Positions 1 through 11,237 of a stretch of 64,000 nt of DNA are shown in pieces; positions within the stretch are counted from its first letter, which is position 1, and every line of letters begins with the position of its first letter. Origin of the DNA: Darksidea phi (lineage: Eukaryota; Ascomycota; Dothideomycetes; Pleosporales; Lentitheciaceae); contig JASJFT010000001.1 of NCBI GenBank assembly GCA_030770425.1, positions 248,001-312,000 of the forward strand, written 5' to 3'. The notes beneath the pieces were generated by a model. It was not told the origin of the DNA, made no database searches, and saw only the letters and a list, made by a program, of their open reading frames with translations. The position numbers were made by a program, and so were the translations under genes.

Positions 1-1273
1 ACCACCCTCGTCATCCTCATCCCCATTTTTGGTCTCTACGCTGTCCGCTACACCCCCCTGCAACGTGCAACTGCCATCTGGTCCGTCATCTACTACTTCC
101 TTACTGGTTTTGGTATTACCGGTGGCTATCACCGTCTCTGGTCTCACCGTTGCTACTCGGCACGCACGCCCCTCTGCTACGTTCTCGCCTTTGTTGGAGC
201 CGGCGCCGTGCAAGGCTCGATCCGGTTCTGGAGCAGCAAGCACCGCGCCCACCACCGCTGGACAGACACAAGCAAAGACCCCTACAATGCGCTCCGCGGT
301 TTCTTCTACTCGCACTTAGGCTGGATGGTGTTAAACCAAGATCCGAAGAAGATTGGGCGCACGGACATCTCCGATCTAGATGCTGACCCGCTGGTTGTAT
401 GGCAGCATAAGAATTACGGGAAAGCCCTTCTTGGGGCTGCTTGGATCTTTCCCATGTGTATTGCTGGACTAGGATGGGGCGATTGGTGGGGTGGATTGGT
501 GTATGCGGGGATTGTGAGGGCGTGCTTTGTGCAGCAGGCTACGTTTTGTGTCAATTCGTTGGCGCATTGGATTGGAGAGCAACCGTTCGACGATCGGAGG
601 ACGCCAAGGGATCATTTCCTTACAGCTATCGTGACTCTCGGAGAAGGATACCATAACTTTCATCACGAGTTTCCCAGTGATTATCGTAAGTCTTACCTCG
701 CTCAAATCTAAAGCATTAGTGAAGTCTAACAGACGACTAGGCAACGCCATTACTTGGTATCAATACGACCCAACCAAGTGGATGATCTACGCTCTCTCCA
801 AAGTTGGTCTCGCCTACAACTTAAAAGTCTTCCGCGACAACGAGATTGAGAAAGGACGTCTACAACAATTGCAAAAGAAGCTTGACAGGCGTAGGGCTGG
901 GCTCGATTGGGGCATTCCACTCTCCCAATTGCCCATCATATCATGGGATGACTTTCAGACCCGTTGTGCGAGCGGCGAGGTAGCTCTCGTCGCTATTGCC
1001 GGTGTCATCCACGACATTACGGACTTCATTGCTGGACACCCTGGCGGCAAAGCACTCATCAGGTCTGCAATTGGGAAAGACGCCACGGCACTTTTCAATG
1101 GTGGGGTTTACGAGCATAGTAATGCGGCGCATAACTTGCTGTCGAGTATGCGTGTGGGTGTTCTTAGGGGCGGTCAAGAAGTGGAAGTGTGGAAGCAAGT
1201 TGATCTGATGAAAGATGCGGCTGGAAAACTGGTCGTTAGGGCCGGAGAGCAAATCACTAGGATCAGCCGTTGA
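1..1273 (+). CDS. OLE1: Acyl-CoA delta-9 desaturase (stearoyl-CoA desaturase) with C-terminal cytochrome b5 domain, 5'-partial
   Basis: The gene enters from the left edge in frame 1; 405 residues are visible. Exons are 1-685 and 741-1273, with an intron 686-740 (GTAAGT...CTAG) that restores the reading [13 protein letters not shown]. Three histidine boxes typical of membrane acyl-CoA desaturases are present: HRLWSH, HRAHH and HNFHH (the last just before the intron), with hydrophobic segments between boxes 1-2 and 2-3. The C-terminal ~110 residues form a cytochrome b5 domain with the heme-ligand motif HPGG and a second histidine in the YEHSNAAH stretch. Enzymes of this family introduce the cis double bond at C9 of palmitoyl/stearoyl-CoA in the ER membrane, taking electrons from the fused b5. 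The N-terminus and first transmembrane region lie outside the window. The stop TGA is at 1271-1273. Confidence 0.95.
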
Positions 1274-2004
1274 CAACGACCGCTTCTGCGGCATAAGCAT
1301 CGTATGCTGTGCTTTGACATCGCGAGCCTAGTCCGCTAGTATCACTAACTCCGACCAATACGTTCTTTTACCCCCACTGGCTCAAGACCTCTCCAATGCT
1401 ACACCTCATGATATCTTTCATACAAGTCGACTGTTGAACTTGTACATGATTGTACGGAGTGCAGTTGGCTGAGAGAAACGACAGACTGGGGCAGGTTTAT
1501 TCATTTGAGCGATTAAAGCCTTGATGGCTTGTTAATGAAGGCACTAGCGGCGAGTAATTTCTCGGTTTGGTATATCAGCAGAATAAATGAGAAAGGCTGC
1601 ACAACCGTCAAGCGCTCTCCTATCACTGGCGGTACCACTGCTTGATATAGAACCGCATGCGGCCTTACCGGGATCGTGGGTACAAAACCCCTGCTATCCT
1701 AATGGTTAATCGGCAAAACGGAGAACTACCACGTGTTCGCTTCCCCACACACCTGTGATTGCCCAGTCTCTAAAGCCTCTGTGATTGACGCAAATTTACC
1801 TGTAGCATCTACATGAGTCGTACGCTACTATGGACTATCAATTTCCGCAATCATTGCCTGCGGCCAATTGGTGCATTTGTCCGAAAATCCGAATAGCGAT
1901 GCAGATTGCCCAGCAACTCCATCACCCTGGACGGTACAATACTAGCAGTATAAATATATCGAGAATCAGTAATCTTTTTATTCTCCATCCAACGCCTAAT
2001 CGAC
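1274..2004. other. Intergenic region between desaturase and alpha-galactosidase
   Basis: About 730 bp with no supported gene. It holds the presumed 3' UTR of the desaturase and the promoter of the downstream gene. Open frames here are short and lack family signal. Confidence 0.6.
1949..1958 (+). promoter_or_regulatory. TATA-like box of the alpha-galactosidase gene
   Basis: The sequence TATAAATATA lies about 50 bp upstream of the ATG at 2005, a position compatible with a TATA element and a short 5' leader. Assignment is by sequence and position only. Confidence 0.4.
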
Positions 2005-3355
2005 ATGAAGAACGTCGCCTTCTCTCTTTTCGCGGCTGCTGCCATTCAGAATGTCGGCCTTGCAGCCCCGGCCGGGGTGGAAGAACCCTTGACAAAGCGG
2101 TTAGAAAATGGACTGGGTAGAACTCCAGCGCTTGGATATAATAATTGGGTAGCTATTCCCTATCAGCCTCGTCTCTAATGGCGTTCTCGCTAATCGAATG
2201 ATTAGAATAATGGAGGCTGTACACACGCCACCGCGGACGCGGCACTCAAAGTTGCCAACCTGCTTGTATCACTGGGATTGAAGGATGTCGGCTACCAATA
2301 CGTTAACATTGATGATTGCTGGAGTAGCAAGTCCCGAAACAGCAGCGGCCACCTTGTTGCCGATCCGTCCAAATGGCCGCAAGGCATCAAGCCCGTTGCC
2401 GATAAAATCCATGAAATGGGTCTAAAGTTTGGACTGTACGGCGACGCAGGCACTATGACTTGTGCTGGCTACCCGGGCTCGCAAGGCCGTGAAGTACAAG
2501 ACGCACGTACGTTAGCATCTTGGGGCGTGGATTACTGGAAACATGACGCCTGCTATCTGCCGTGTGCCACGGGCGGCGTACCCCAAACGTGCTGGGATTC
2601 GCGATCTAGCACGAAGTCTTACTACGCCACGATGCGCGAAGCTCTTGCCGGTGCTGGCCGCCCCATTCTCTTCTCCATGTGCCAGTGGGGTCGCGACAGC
2701 GTCTGGACCTGGGGTAAAGATTACGGCAACTCGTGGCGCATGTCCGGTGACATTGCGAAGACCTGGAACTCCCTGGCTTCAATTGCTGCGAATGCCGCCG
2801 GCATGGCGCAGTACGCGGCCCCTGGCGGTTTCAACGATCTCGATATGTTGCAAGTAGGCAACGGCGGATTGAACGAGAACGAAGAACGGGCACATGTCGG
2901 ACTCTGGGCTATTGCGAAGTCCCCAATTCTAATCGGCACCGATCTCAGCAAGATCAAGCAATCCACCCTCAACATCCTTAAGAACAAGGTACGTGGAAAG
3001 ATGCTCAGAAACTGAAATTTACTAATATGTGATGCTGCAGGCCCTTATTGCCATCAACCAAGATCCGCTCGGCAAAGCTGCGGGCTACTTCCGACCCTCT
3101 GGTAAACCCGCGCCAGTAAACGGCAAGCTATATCCTTACTGGGCGGGGCCTTTGAGCGACGGTGTTGTTGTGGGTCTAGTGGCAAGCGAGGGAGCGGCCA
3201 CCCTGTCGTTCAACTTCTCTGACGTCCCTGGTTTGGGCTCGGGGTCCTGGAAATGGACTGAGGTGTTCACTGGCACGACTGGCACAGGCACCTCTATTTC
3301 GGTCCAGATTGCCTCGCACGACATGCGAGTGTATAAGATTACAAAGGCGACCTAG
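2005..3355 (+). CDS. Secreted alpha-galactosidase, glycoside hydrolase family 27
   Basis: Three exons (2005-2148, 2206-2988, 3041-3355) encode 413 residues; introns 2149-2205 and 2989-3040 have GT-AG borders and keep frame. The start ATG opens a signal peptide with a hydrophobic alanine-rich core ending around AAPA, followed by a Lys-Arg site near residue 31-32 suited to Kex2 processing. GH27 hallmarks follow: GYNNW at the mature N-terminus, NIDDCW, the nucleophile motif YWKHDACY (Asp about 162) and the acid/base region WRMSGDI (Asp about 230). The last ~100 residues form the beta-sandwich typical of the family. The length is normal. The enzyme removes terminal alpha-1,6 galactose from galactomannans and raffinose-type sugars outside the cell. 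The gene is convergent with the HET gene. Confidence 0.95.
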
Positions 3356-3618
3356 ATGATATAGCAAATATTTGTTGAAATTTCAAACCTATTTCATGAC
3401 CTCTTCGCTGCGGTGTATATTTGTTATTCACTGCTACATCTCCTTCGAACAGAGAGTTTTCTTTCCTCATTAAAATTCCTAGAAGAGGTGAGAGTTACAC
3501 CTTTACAAAGCCTGATTAATCTTGGCGGAAAGATACAAGTTTGTCAGAACCGGATACTATAGATACTATCTAAGGTAACTTCTTCGTCTTTCTCACTTTA
3601 ACAGGCGTGAGGCCGATA

Positions 3619-6064
3619 TCAGATTATAGTGATAATCCTCTCCTCCACCTTCTTGAAGAGATTCTGATCGATATGGTCAATAGCCATAGAACTATCTAGC
3701 GGCTTTGCATTCTGATCCTTCAACGCAGGAGCAGATGATGTGTCCCCAGCACCCAGCAGCACATCGTCGCTCTGCGCCATCAAAGGCGGCAAGTTTGCTT
3801 TTCCCCAAGGATAATCTAGCTTTTGGGCTGCTGGCTGAAGCTCATATTGTAATGCATTGCAACAAACCAGCCCGTTTGCTTCGAAATGTCCAAGCCGCTG
3901 ATACTGACCATCGTTTCCGGTCAGCCCCAAAACCAATCCTTGGATTACTTGATTGTTTAGCGAATTCGGTTGAGTCGAGGTACCCTGTCTTACAAGAAGA
4001 CAAAATAGTTCTTTGACTGGGAACTCATCTCCTGTATCTCTCTGGAGCAGGAATGTACCAGATCTCGGAGACTGTGAGCCTGCTGGTTGTTCATGCAGTT
4101 GATTTCCGTGTTTGCCGTCAAGAATGATGGAGTCGATGTTTCCCTCTCGAGTCCAACTTGCGGCCCTAAGAATTCCACGAACGGTAATGGATCCTCCTTG
4201 AATATCACCTGTAGGTTCATCATTCTTGATGAGATCAACACTGGCCTCCAGTATCTCGATGAGTGAGCTCGACGATGATGGTAGTCGCTGCGACCAAAGA
4301 ACGCCACAATCTTTGGAAAGCCAAGACCATGAAGGAGCGCGGTATTTTTCGGTCAAAGACGCCGTGATGTAAGGATCAGCATTTTTCTCTCTCGAACCGT
4401 TGGGTTGGATAGGTCGTCCGTCCAAAGCTGTAACAGTCCAGAGAAGACTGAACTCTAGGTCTGTTTTCCACATCCCCGCTAGATATGTATCCGAAGGCAA
4501 GCGCGACTGAAAGTCTCTCGCCATTCCTGAGAAGGCGATTAATTTGTCAGACAAGTATGTCAACCTTGTCCTCGAATAGTCTTCGCACATACTTTTCCAG
4601 ACTTTATAAAGGTCTGGTTTCTCTCGCTGGTTTGCTTGCGGGACGTTCATAGTGGTGGCTCTATACTGCCAACTTGACGTATTATCGTAGACCCACGGTA
4701 AACCCTTTGGAAAGGTTTCGCAGGCACACATTCCCGCACACTCCCAAAACAGCTGATCGGCAGTAAAATGCACTATCCGCGGAGAGAGGAAACGTTCCTG
4801 GATGACCCAAGCTCTTTCAGAGATTGGCGACTCTTTGAGAGGCCCCATGAAGTCGAATTGTGAAAGGAGGAAGACCTGGCCGGCGCCCGAAACAGTGTAC
4901 GGACACGGCGTTATCTTATATGCAAGACGATCGGTAAAACAGCCCCCTTGACTGTTCTTGGAATGGTCTGCGGAGATGTTGAAGTAGGTATTCTGGTACA
5001 CTTTTTCCATCATTTTTGCCTCTTTCTCCCAATCCGACTTTGATCCTTGTATGATGCAACAGGAATCAATCCATATGTAGCGCACTTTGCTAATCCGTCA
5101 GCAACTAGTCTTTGTTTTGAGTGAGCAGAGGTGAAGCAACTCACCTTGAGCCCAGCTTGCTACCTTGATGGCGTCTCGAAATGTCTTCGGCAGCTCTTCC
5201 AAGCCAAATCCTTCTCTCATTCTGTCTTCAGTTTTGCTTGTAAGTTGGAAGGGCGGAAGCGCACCCCAGCAGTGGCTCAATGTTACATAGCGCGCCGTGG
5301 GATCACAATCCTGGGAATTCACTAGCCGCAGTCTTTGTTTGGTATCAACATCGTTAAGATCAAGCAACCGGGTGGGCTGGAAGGACTGCCGCTCTGATGT
5401 GCATGTCCCGTGATCGTTGTTGCAATCGTTCAACCATTGTTTTAGCATCTTTTGGCTACTAAGTGCTGCAGTGTTGTCATTGAATCTCGTCGTGTTGGCA
5501 AAACCTCCAAATGCTATGAAGAACTTGATTAAAAAAGAATCAATCTCTTTCGGTCATAGAGTACATACCTTGAGCAGCGAATATCCAGAATCGTGGGAGG
5601 TTCGCTTTCAGATAGTCTGCAGCAAAAGCTTCACAATCCAACTTCATAGTTCCTAGGACCCCATCGGAGCCGTCTCCGAATTCCGAGATCTGAAGTTTCA
5701 ACTCAATATTCTCGGGCAGGCCTAGCATGTACGAGCGGATGACAATGCGGTCGCTGGGAAATGTTGCATAGTCAAAGTCTGACGTTTTGAAATCATCTTC
5801 CGTGAGCGATGTTGGTTCTTCTTCTTCCGGACCTTGCGAGTAGTCTACGACCCAATGAAGCTTGATGTGGTAGATTATCAAGCGGCATAGGTGGCAGCTT
5901 TGACGTAGTACCGAGTCGACGAGAGAGTCTTTGGTTGGGTGGTGGGCGATTTCGTCGGAGATTGCTGGAGTTCGGTTCTGAATGCTGGAAATTGCTAGTC
6001 GCAAGGCATCATCGCAGACACTACACAGCCTAGAGGTGAACTCCGCCATAATCTGGAATAGCAT
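3619..6064 (-). CDS. Heterokaryon incompatibility (HET) domain protein
   Basis: Three exons on the minus strand (6064-5569, 5513-5145, 5084-3619) joined by 55- and 60-bp introns give 776 residues. The start is the ATG at 6064 (MLFQIMAEF); a second in-frame ATG lies at 6049. The HET domain is recognisable by RYVTLSHCWG, then LPKTFRDAI, then the splice-joined VRYIWIDSCCIIQG, DWEKEAKMM and the NISAD block, spanning roughly residues 235-365. The N-terminus contains a cysteine-containing SCHLCRL motif common ahead of HET domains. The C-terminal half is variable and has no domain I can name. HET proteins trigger cell death or rejection after fusion of unlike hyphae in the studied cases, but most genomic copies, like this one, have unknown partners. 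No breaks are seen. Confidence 0.92.
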
Positions 6065-6285
6065 TCGGTGCTGAGTTTTGCGGGCAACTGAAACCCAGGC
6101 GGACCACACGTCCTGGTACCCCGCACTTCTCAAGTACTTTCCCAAAGGGATCCTTAAATGCACGCTAGTCGTGCTTGTGAGACGTGTCTTACTAGTATTA
6201 TTGAATCCCGCTTCGGGGAAGGCTAGCTCTTACGGAGTGCAGGTCACTCGTATCGCGGGGCTAGCCAACCTCTTCCACAAACCGC

Positions 6286-7903
6286 TTAGATAGTGTACAC
6301 AAACCTTGGGCTATCATCCCCTAATTCCGCAATCTCTTCATCAGACATGCCCTCAATCAGGTGGTTCTCCTCTCCTCTCGCTCTGCGCGCATTTACCATG
6401 GCGAAATACCACCACATAATACCGTAGACCACGCTCGCAAAAGCCACCATAGCCATCGTGACAGCGTGACCTTTAATATACCGGGGGCCTTCCTTTGTTG
6501 GGTAGAGCTGTTGTGCGTCAGTGGTTGTGCAGCTGACATTCTTGCGCAACAAGTGGACTTACGAAAGAAGACATGATGCCTGCGCAATTACCAATGCTGA
6601 GCTGGAGCCCCGTGGCCATTGTTCTTTTCCCGTATCGTGGGCTGTTCGTTGGAAGCCATGCAAGAGGTAGACCGACGTTGACGTATAGTCCCATGGCGAC
6701 GAAAAAACAGCCTGCGTAATGGACCCCAGAACGTGCATCGCTTATCAACAGAGCATATCCCACAATACTAATTGCGCCAAACAGTGCGGCATAGAGTCCG
6801 CGTCTTTGCTGATGGTCCGAAATCCGTGCTACAATCAGATAGGTAATCGCTCCGAGCGCATAGCAAGGGATCGTGTACACCTGGATTAGGGCCGTACTCG
6901 CTTTCGGTTGGATTCCGCGAATGATGGTAGGCAGAAAAGTCGAGTATCCGTAGAGCATGGTATCGGCACCGAATTGCGCAAAGCAAAATGCCCACACCTT
7001 CCAATCCTTCACGCACTTTTTCACATCCTCCCAATGAAATTCCGCCGCTTTGGCGGTATAGCCCGTTTGGCGTGTGAGACGTGCCGCCGCAAGCTTCTTT
7101 TCTGTATCATTGAAGAAGTAGGTTGTTGCAGGGTTGTCAGGGAGTATCCACCATGTCGCAATTCCTAGGACGACCGTGGGAAGGCCTTCAATGATGAGAA
7201 TCCAGCGCCATCCACGCTGGCCAGATACACCGTCCATATGTCCGATCGCAAACGCAAGAAGACCTCCACACGCACCCGCCAGCGCAGCAGAAACGAACAG
7301 GTATCCAATCCTCAGCGCGAGTTCACGCTTGGTGTAGAAGAAGGTAAGGTAAACAGCCATGCCGGGAAACAGGCCTCCTTCCACAGCGCCGAGCATGAGG
7401 CGGCAGACGATGAGGCCTGCGTAGCTCTGTACTATTCCGGTCAAAGTGGCGATGATGCCCCATGATGTGGTGATGAAGGCGATCCAGCGGGATGGGCGCA
7501 GTTTTTTGAGGACCAGGTTGGAAGGAACTTCGGAGAGGATGTAGGTTACAAAAAGGATTGATACTGCAACTTGCCATTGGGTGGCGTTGAGGTTTAGGTC
7601 AGTCTCTAGGCCGTAGAGGCGGGCGTTGCCGATATTGACTCTATCCATAGTGTTACATGACTCTTCCTATTGGGAGATCCGCGGTATGAGCAGGGTTGTG
7701 GTGTAAAAGAGAACCTACCTGTCAAGGAAGCTCAACAAATAAAGCAGCATGACAATTGGTATAACGAAGAGATCAAGCTTTCTCACCAACTTTCCCTCCG
7801 CCACGGGGTCCAGCTCTTCCAGTTGCCCTTCGACCTCTTCATCGACCGACTTCGTGGGCGCTTCATGGCGCGGAACGCTCAAATCCTTGTCCGAATCATT
7901 CAT
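6286..7903 (-). CDS. MFS transporter of the anion:cation symporter (allantoate permease/Dal5-like) family
   Basis: Three exons (7903-7719, 7640-6563, 6507-6286), introns of 78 and 55 bp, 494 residues. The start is the ATG at 7903 (MNDSDKDLSV); an upstream in-frame TTG extension to 7948 is not needed. The cytosolic N-terminus (about 45 residues) is followed by the first membrane segment ending LLSFLDR, which splices directly to VNIGNARLYGL, the loop signature of the Dal5/Tna1-like group. About twelve hydrophobic segments follow, with GWRWILIIEG and LPDNPATTYFF typical of the family; the C-terminal tail is acidic. Substrates in this family are small organic anions such as allantoate, nicotinate or pantothenate; the substrate here is not predictable. 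It lies on the same strand as, and downstream of, a Zn2Cys6 regulator. Confidence 0.93.
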
Positions 7904-8509
7904 GTTGGCCTTCGGTATCGCTATCTCTTCTGAGCCCGATAACTCCAAAACTGTCCAAGCAACCCCACCTCGGTTGATATGAAGAGCAAATTCTTTGCGG
8001 GTGTGGTGGAATCAATGATAATGTGGTCGGGGTCGTTCAGCAACCCTACAACTTGAACAGGAAAATAGGAACCGTCATTCTGATGTGCACTTGGCCACAA
8101 GGTGCGACCGCATGGCGGCTTTTTGAAAGTTCGGATCGACGGGACCCACATTGGTGCTGATGCCAGGGTGCTGATCCGCCGCGGGGCCAGACCAATCATA
8201 TCGATGCGCTAGCTTTCTTCGGCATGCCGTTGATGGCTAAACTGGTAAAGGAGATAACGGACGTGTCGTGCGACGTTGTGATGCCGACATTGGGGTGCTT
8301 GGTAAGACGATTGAAGGGTGGGGGTAAACCTAGGCTCTTGGCCACACTCGGCGACGGAGGAGTGCCTGTATCCGGTTCGTTTAAAGCTAGTGCATGTCAT
8401 ACAATATCGCATTGCTGCTCGCCTTCGCCCTCTTCCTTTACTTCTCCGTATTACGTCTCAAGAGCGGCATGTGTAAGTCGCTCAAATCAGCGCCCAGTCT
8501 TGTACTGGC
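7904..8509. other. Intergenic region between MFS transporter and Zn2Cys6 regulator
   Basis: About 600 bp holding the presumed transporter promoter and the regulator's 3' end. No frame with family resemblance is seen; the open frames here have non-ATG starts or no domain. Confidence 0.5.
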
Positions 8510-10399
8510 TCAAGGCAAGCTAGAATCCGACAAAGACGAGTAATTCATCATAGGCGCATCCCAATGTACGGGAAGGTCAATGCCTGCGTAGATATCAATG
8601 TGAGCCGAAGGATCAACAGGCCAAACAACTTCATCCCTCGGTATCTCAATCTCTGCAAAAGGATCGACTTCTTGCGTCGTAAGGCTTGGTAGGCTTGAAA
8701 GCGTTCGGCGAGCTATGTAGCGAACTTCCTTCGCCATCTTCTTAGCGAGCGGCCATATCGTACCCAAGGCGTTGAGGTAACCAATGCTGAGGCGCACGCG
8801 GTCGCGGGCGATGGAGAGTGCATGGTCTTCGAGGAGGACGTTGCAAGCAGATATCTGGGCCGTTGCGAGGGTGGCCACCATGCAAGGTGTAAAGACGTTG
8901 TGTCGTTCGGTGGCGCACGGTATAGCGAGAAGTTTTGTTTGGATGTCGATAGCTTTCAAGACTCGTGCTGTGTGCGTGCCATGTCCTTGCCTCCGGGGCT
9001 CAATGAAGGGGACAGGCGAAACGAAGGCTTCTGTCGAGAGCTCTTCGATGCTGTAAAATAAGGAGCTGAAAGGGCGGTGGGAGGTCATGATCACGCTGTG
9101 CAGGGTCAGTAGCATGAAAGATGAAGTCGAGACAGTGGCTTACATTGCAGCCATCATATGCGCTTGGAACATGACCTCGTCGATCTTTCCATTCTGTCGC
9201 ATAGGATCTCTCTTGCAAGCTGGGAGTAATGATTGCCAAGCAGCCACTTTGGCGTCGACGGCAGCTATGAGACTGTCGCTAAAGGTTCCAGTCTGTATGA
9301 ACGAACGCATGATGAACGTGACAATCTTGGAGACGTCTACCATGTAGACGATCGACGAGTAGACAATCTCGACATCGGCAAACTCTCTCATATCGTAATC
9401 CTGCCAGGTTGTTGTAGGGGGGATTTGCTGGGCTCAGGATCAGTAGCGCCTCTACTATCAGTCACTGGGACAGAAACTTACGCCTGATATGTATAGTTCG
9501 TCATCACAGGGAAGATCGACTAGGTTTGGGACGTCTCTCAGGGGAAAGTTTGGAGTATTAATGACTACCGCGAAATGCTGGTCGACAAGAGCTAGGAAGT
9601 AGTACGTCCTTCTCCATGACTCCTCGAGCACTGGATTCATTTCTCCACAAGTTCGCGCAAACTCCTTCGTGTTCATCTGAAGCTCTAGCGCTAGTGTAAC
9701 TGCTGTATCGAGCGTTTGTTTCGATTGCAGCCTTTGGTCCCAGTGGTGTTCTCCAATGGCGAGTAGCATCAACGCTTGGACGGTCCAGGGATCTCGAGGC
9801 AAAGTCAACGAGCTCAACGCTAGACGCGCCGCTTCGTAATATGGTTCTGCTGGTGTCCAGGGGGCGTAGACGGAGCCAATCCACTGCAGGACAGGAAGTA
9901 GACTGTCCATGCCATGATTCTCGTTGAGCTTCCTTTGGTTCAGGTAATGGTGTGGTAGGATGAATGGGAAGGCGTGCCAGAAGTTTTCGTAGAACATGTC
10001 TAGTAGTCGATCGGTACTGATCGAGAATGTCATGTTGCTCGAAGCGGCTAATTGTGGCTCGATCGTGTATGTCGACCCCGGATCCGCATTAGGCGTGTAG
10101 GGAATGGAGACGGCATCCTTGTCGCCGCTACTGGAAGAGTCGGGCGACGCGTTCTGGCCGGAAGTTTCTCCGAGTTGTTGTGCTCGGTCTGCTTGCTGCT
10201 GCTGCAGCATCATCCGGCGTCTTGCCAAAGCCGCTTTATCAAGACCTCCTCGTCTCGACTTGTGATAGGTGCATTCCTTTCTGTCTTTTTTGCAGCGGTT
10301 ACAAACTGGCTGCGTGGCATCGCATTTTACATGCCGACTGCGGCACTGGATGCAAGCTAGAGCGACGCGCTCGATGGGTTTCGGTTCTGCATGATCCAT
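8510..10399 (-). CDS. Zn2Cys6 fungal transcription factor
   Basis: Three exons (10399-9482, 9427-9144, 9095-8510) with 54- and 48-bp introns encode 595 residues. The start chosen is the ATG at 10399 (MDHAEPKPIERV), immediately ahead of the binuclear zinc cluster. The six cysteines follow CX2CX6CX6CX2CX6C, near residues 16-43, with a basic linker (SRRGGLDKAALARRR) after it and a glutamine-rich coiled stretch. A long region with the character of the fungal middle homology domain follows (DMFYENFWHAFPF, then the conserved SWRRTYYFLALVDQ). Such proteins bind CGG-containing sites and often control nearby catabolic or transport genes; the MFS gene just downstream on the same strand is the obvious candidate target, but that is inference. 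Confidence 0.92.
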
Positions 10400-10759
10400 G
10401 TCGGCGATCAATGAGCTTTGGGCCGTGGATAGTGCGTGTGACTTGTCGGGGCGATCTTCAAGGGTCAATAAGTCTGCCGTCGCATCTAGTCGAAGGTAGT
10501 GGTCAAAAGAGGCTCGCTAAAAGTCAAGATTCGCCTTTGCTTATGCATGACGCTAAGCACGCCAACCCAACGTGTCGACCGGAGAAGCCGGCATAAACGC
10601 CCCGATCTGCGATCCCACCCACCCGTGAAAAGATTTATCTCACTAGTCAGCCCCACACGCAGACTTCGGAATCACCCATGCTTTAGCCTGCGGCTGTTTT
10701 ACGCAGCAATACATAGATTAGGTAACGCTTGAAAACCGAATAATGGTCAATTAAAAAAA
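10400..10759. other. Promoter region of the Zn2Cys6 gene, up to the first tRNA
   Basis: About 360 bp with no supported gene. The frame of the regulator stays open to a TTG at 10466-10468, so a slightly longer N-terminus through an upstream exon cannot be excluded. Confidence 0.5.
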
Positions 10760-10854
10760 GCTACGATGGCCGAGTGGTCTAAGGCGGTAGATTTGAGTAT
10801 TATCCATGGTTAAATCTCTACTTCAGAAATTGAGTTCGAACCTCACTCGTAGCA
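10760..10854 (+). tRNA. Leucine-type tRNA-like gene with UGA anticodon and reduced variable arm (possible pseudogene)
   Basis: The 7-bp acceptor stem GCTACGA/TCGTAGC is perfect, with discriminator A. The D arm (GGCCGAGTGGTCTAAGGC) and anticodon stem GTAGA/TCTAC (10787-10791 and 10817-10821) are those of the leucine tRNA at 15469. The anticodon at 10794-10796 reads TGA with G at position 37, and an 18-nt intron follows at 10798-10815. The variable region plus T stem is five bases shorter than in the sister gene, leaving about eight bases for the variable arm and one T-stem mismatch. G37 and discriminator A are leucine-like; UGA would read serine UCA codons. Either it is a decayed tRNA or an odd isoacceptor. 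A T7 tract at 10881-10887 is a possible Pol III terminator. Confidence 0.7.
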
Positions 10855-10880
10855 GTGGCATATAAGCCTGTACAGGCGGC

Positions 10881-10887
10881 TTTTTTT
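10881..10887 (+). terminator. Pol III T-tract terminator
   Basis: Seven consecutive T residues lie 27 bp past the end of the tRNA-like gene, fitting an RNA polymerase III stop. Confidence 0.5.
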
Positions 10888-11068
10888 ATGCCTCTAGGGC
10901 GGGGATCATACGTGGTTGGTTAGGTGGTTGGGGTGGAGACGGGATAAGCGTTTTCTTAGCTAGTAAGCTGGGAGAGGAGCTCAGCCCACTGTAATTTTAG
11001 CTCGGCCTACCAACCGCCCTAATATAAACCTCTCGTCGTTAATCGAATAAGATTAGGACTAAAGGGGG

Positions 11069-11071
<3 letters not shown>

Positions 11072-11113
<42 letters not shown>
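11072..11113. repeat. T42 homopolymer
   Basis: An uninterrupted run of 42 T residues on the plus strand follows AAAGGGGGAGG. It borders an AT-rich, RIP-like stretch on its right. Read on the minus strand it is poly(A) and could be the tail of a retroposed element, but no body can be recognised. Confidence 0.8.
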
Positions 11114-11114
<1 letters not shown>

Positions 11115-11117
<3 letters not shown>

Positions 11118-11195
11118 AAAAGCTATATTACGTAACTATACTATTATAAGGAATCTTTATACTCTAATAATAAATTATATATATTTAAAGACTAG
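11115..11195 (+). repeat. Dispersed AT-rich repeat, copy A
   Basis: The segment containing GCTATATTACGTAACTATAC and TATTATAAGG is matched in inverted orientation at 41050-41125, with mostly transition differences. This indicates a shared, RIP-altered repeat family. No coding potential remains. Confidence 0.65.
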
Positions 11196-11237
11196 TATTA
11201 AAATTTTAGAGCTAGTTACTCTATCTTTATATTAGTT

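Noticed and set aside
1..10399. Secondary-metabolite or effector cluster (desaturase, glycosidase, MFS, Zn2Cys6 factor)
   Set aside because: No backbone enzyme (PKS, NRPS, terpene synthase) or tailoring set is present; the genes have separate ordinary roles.
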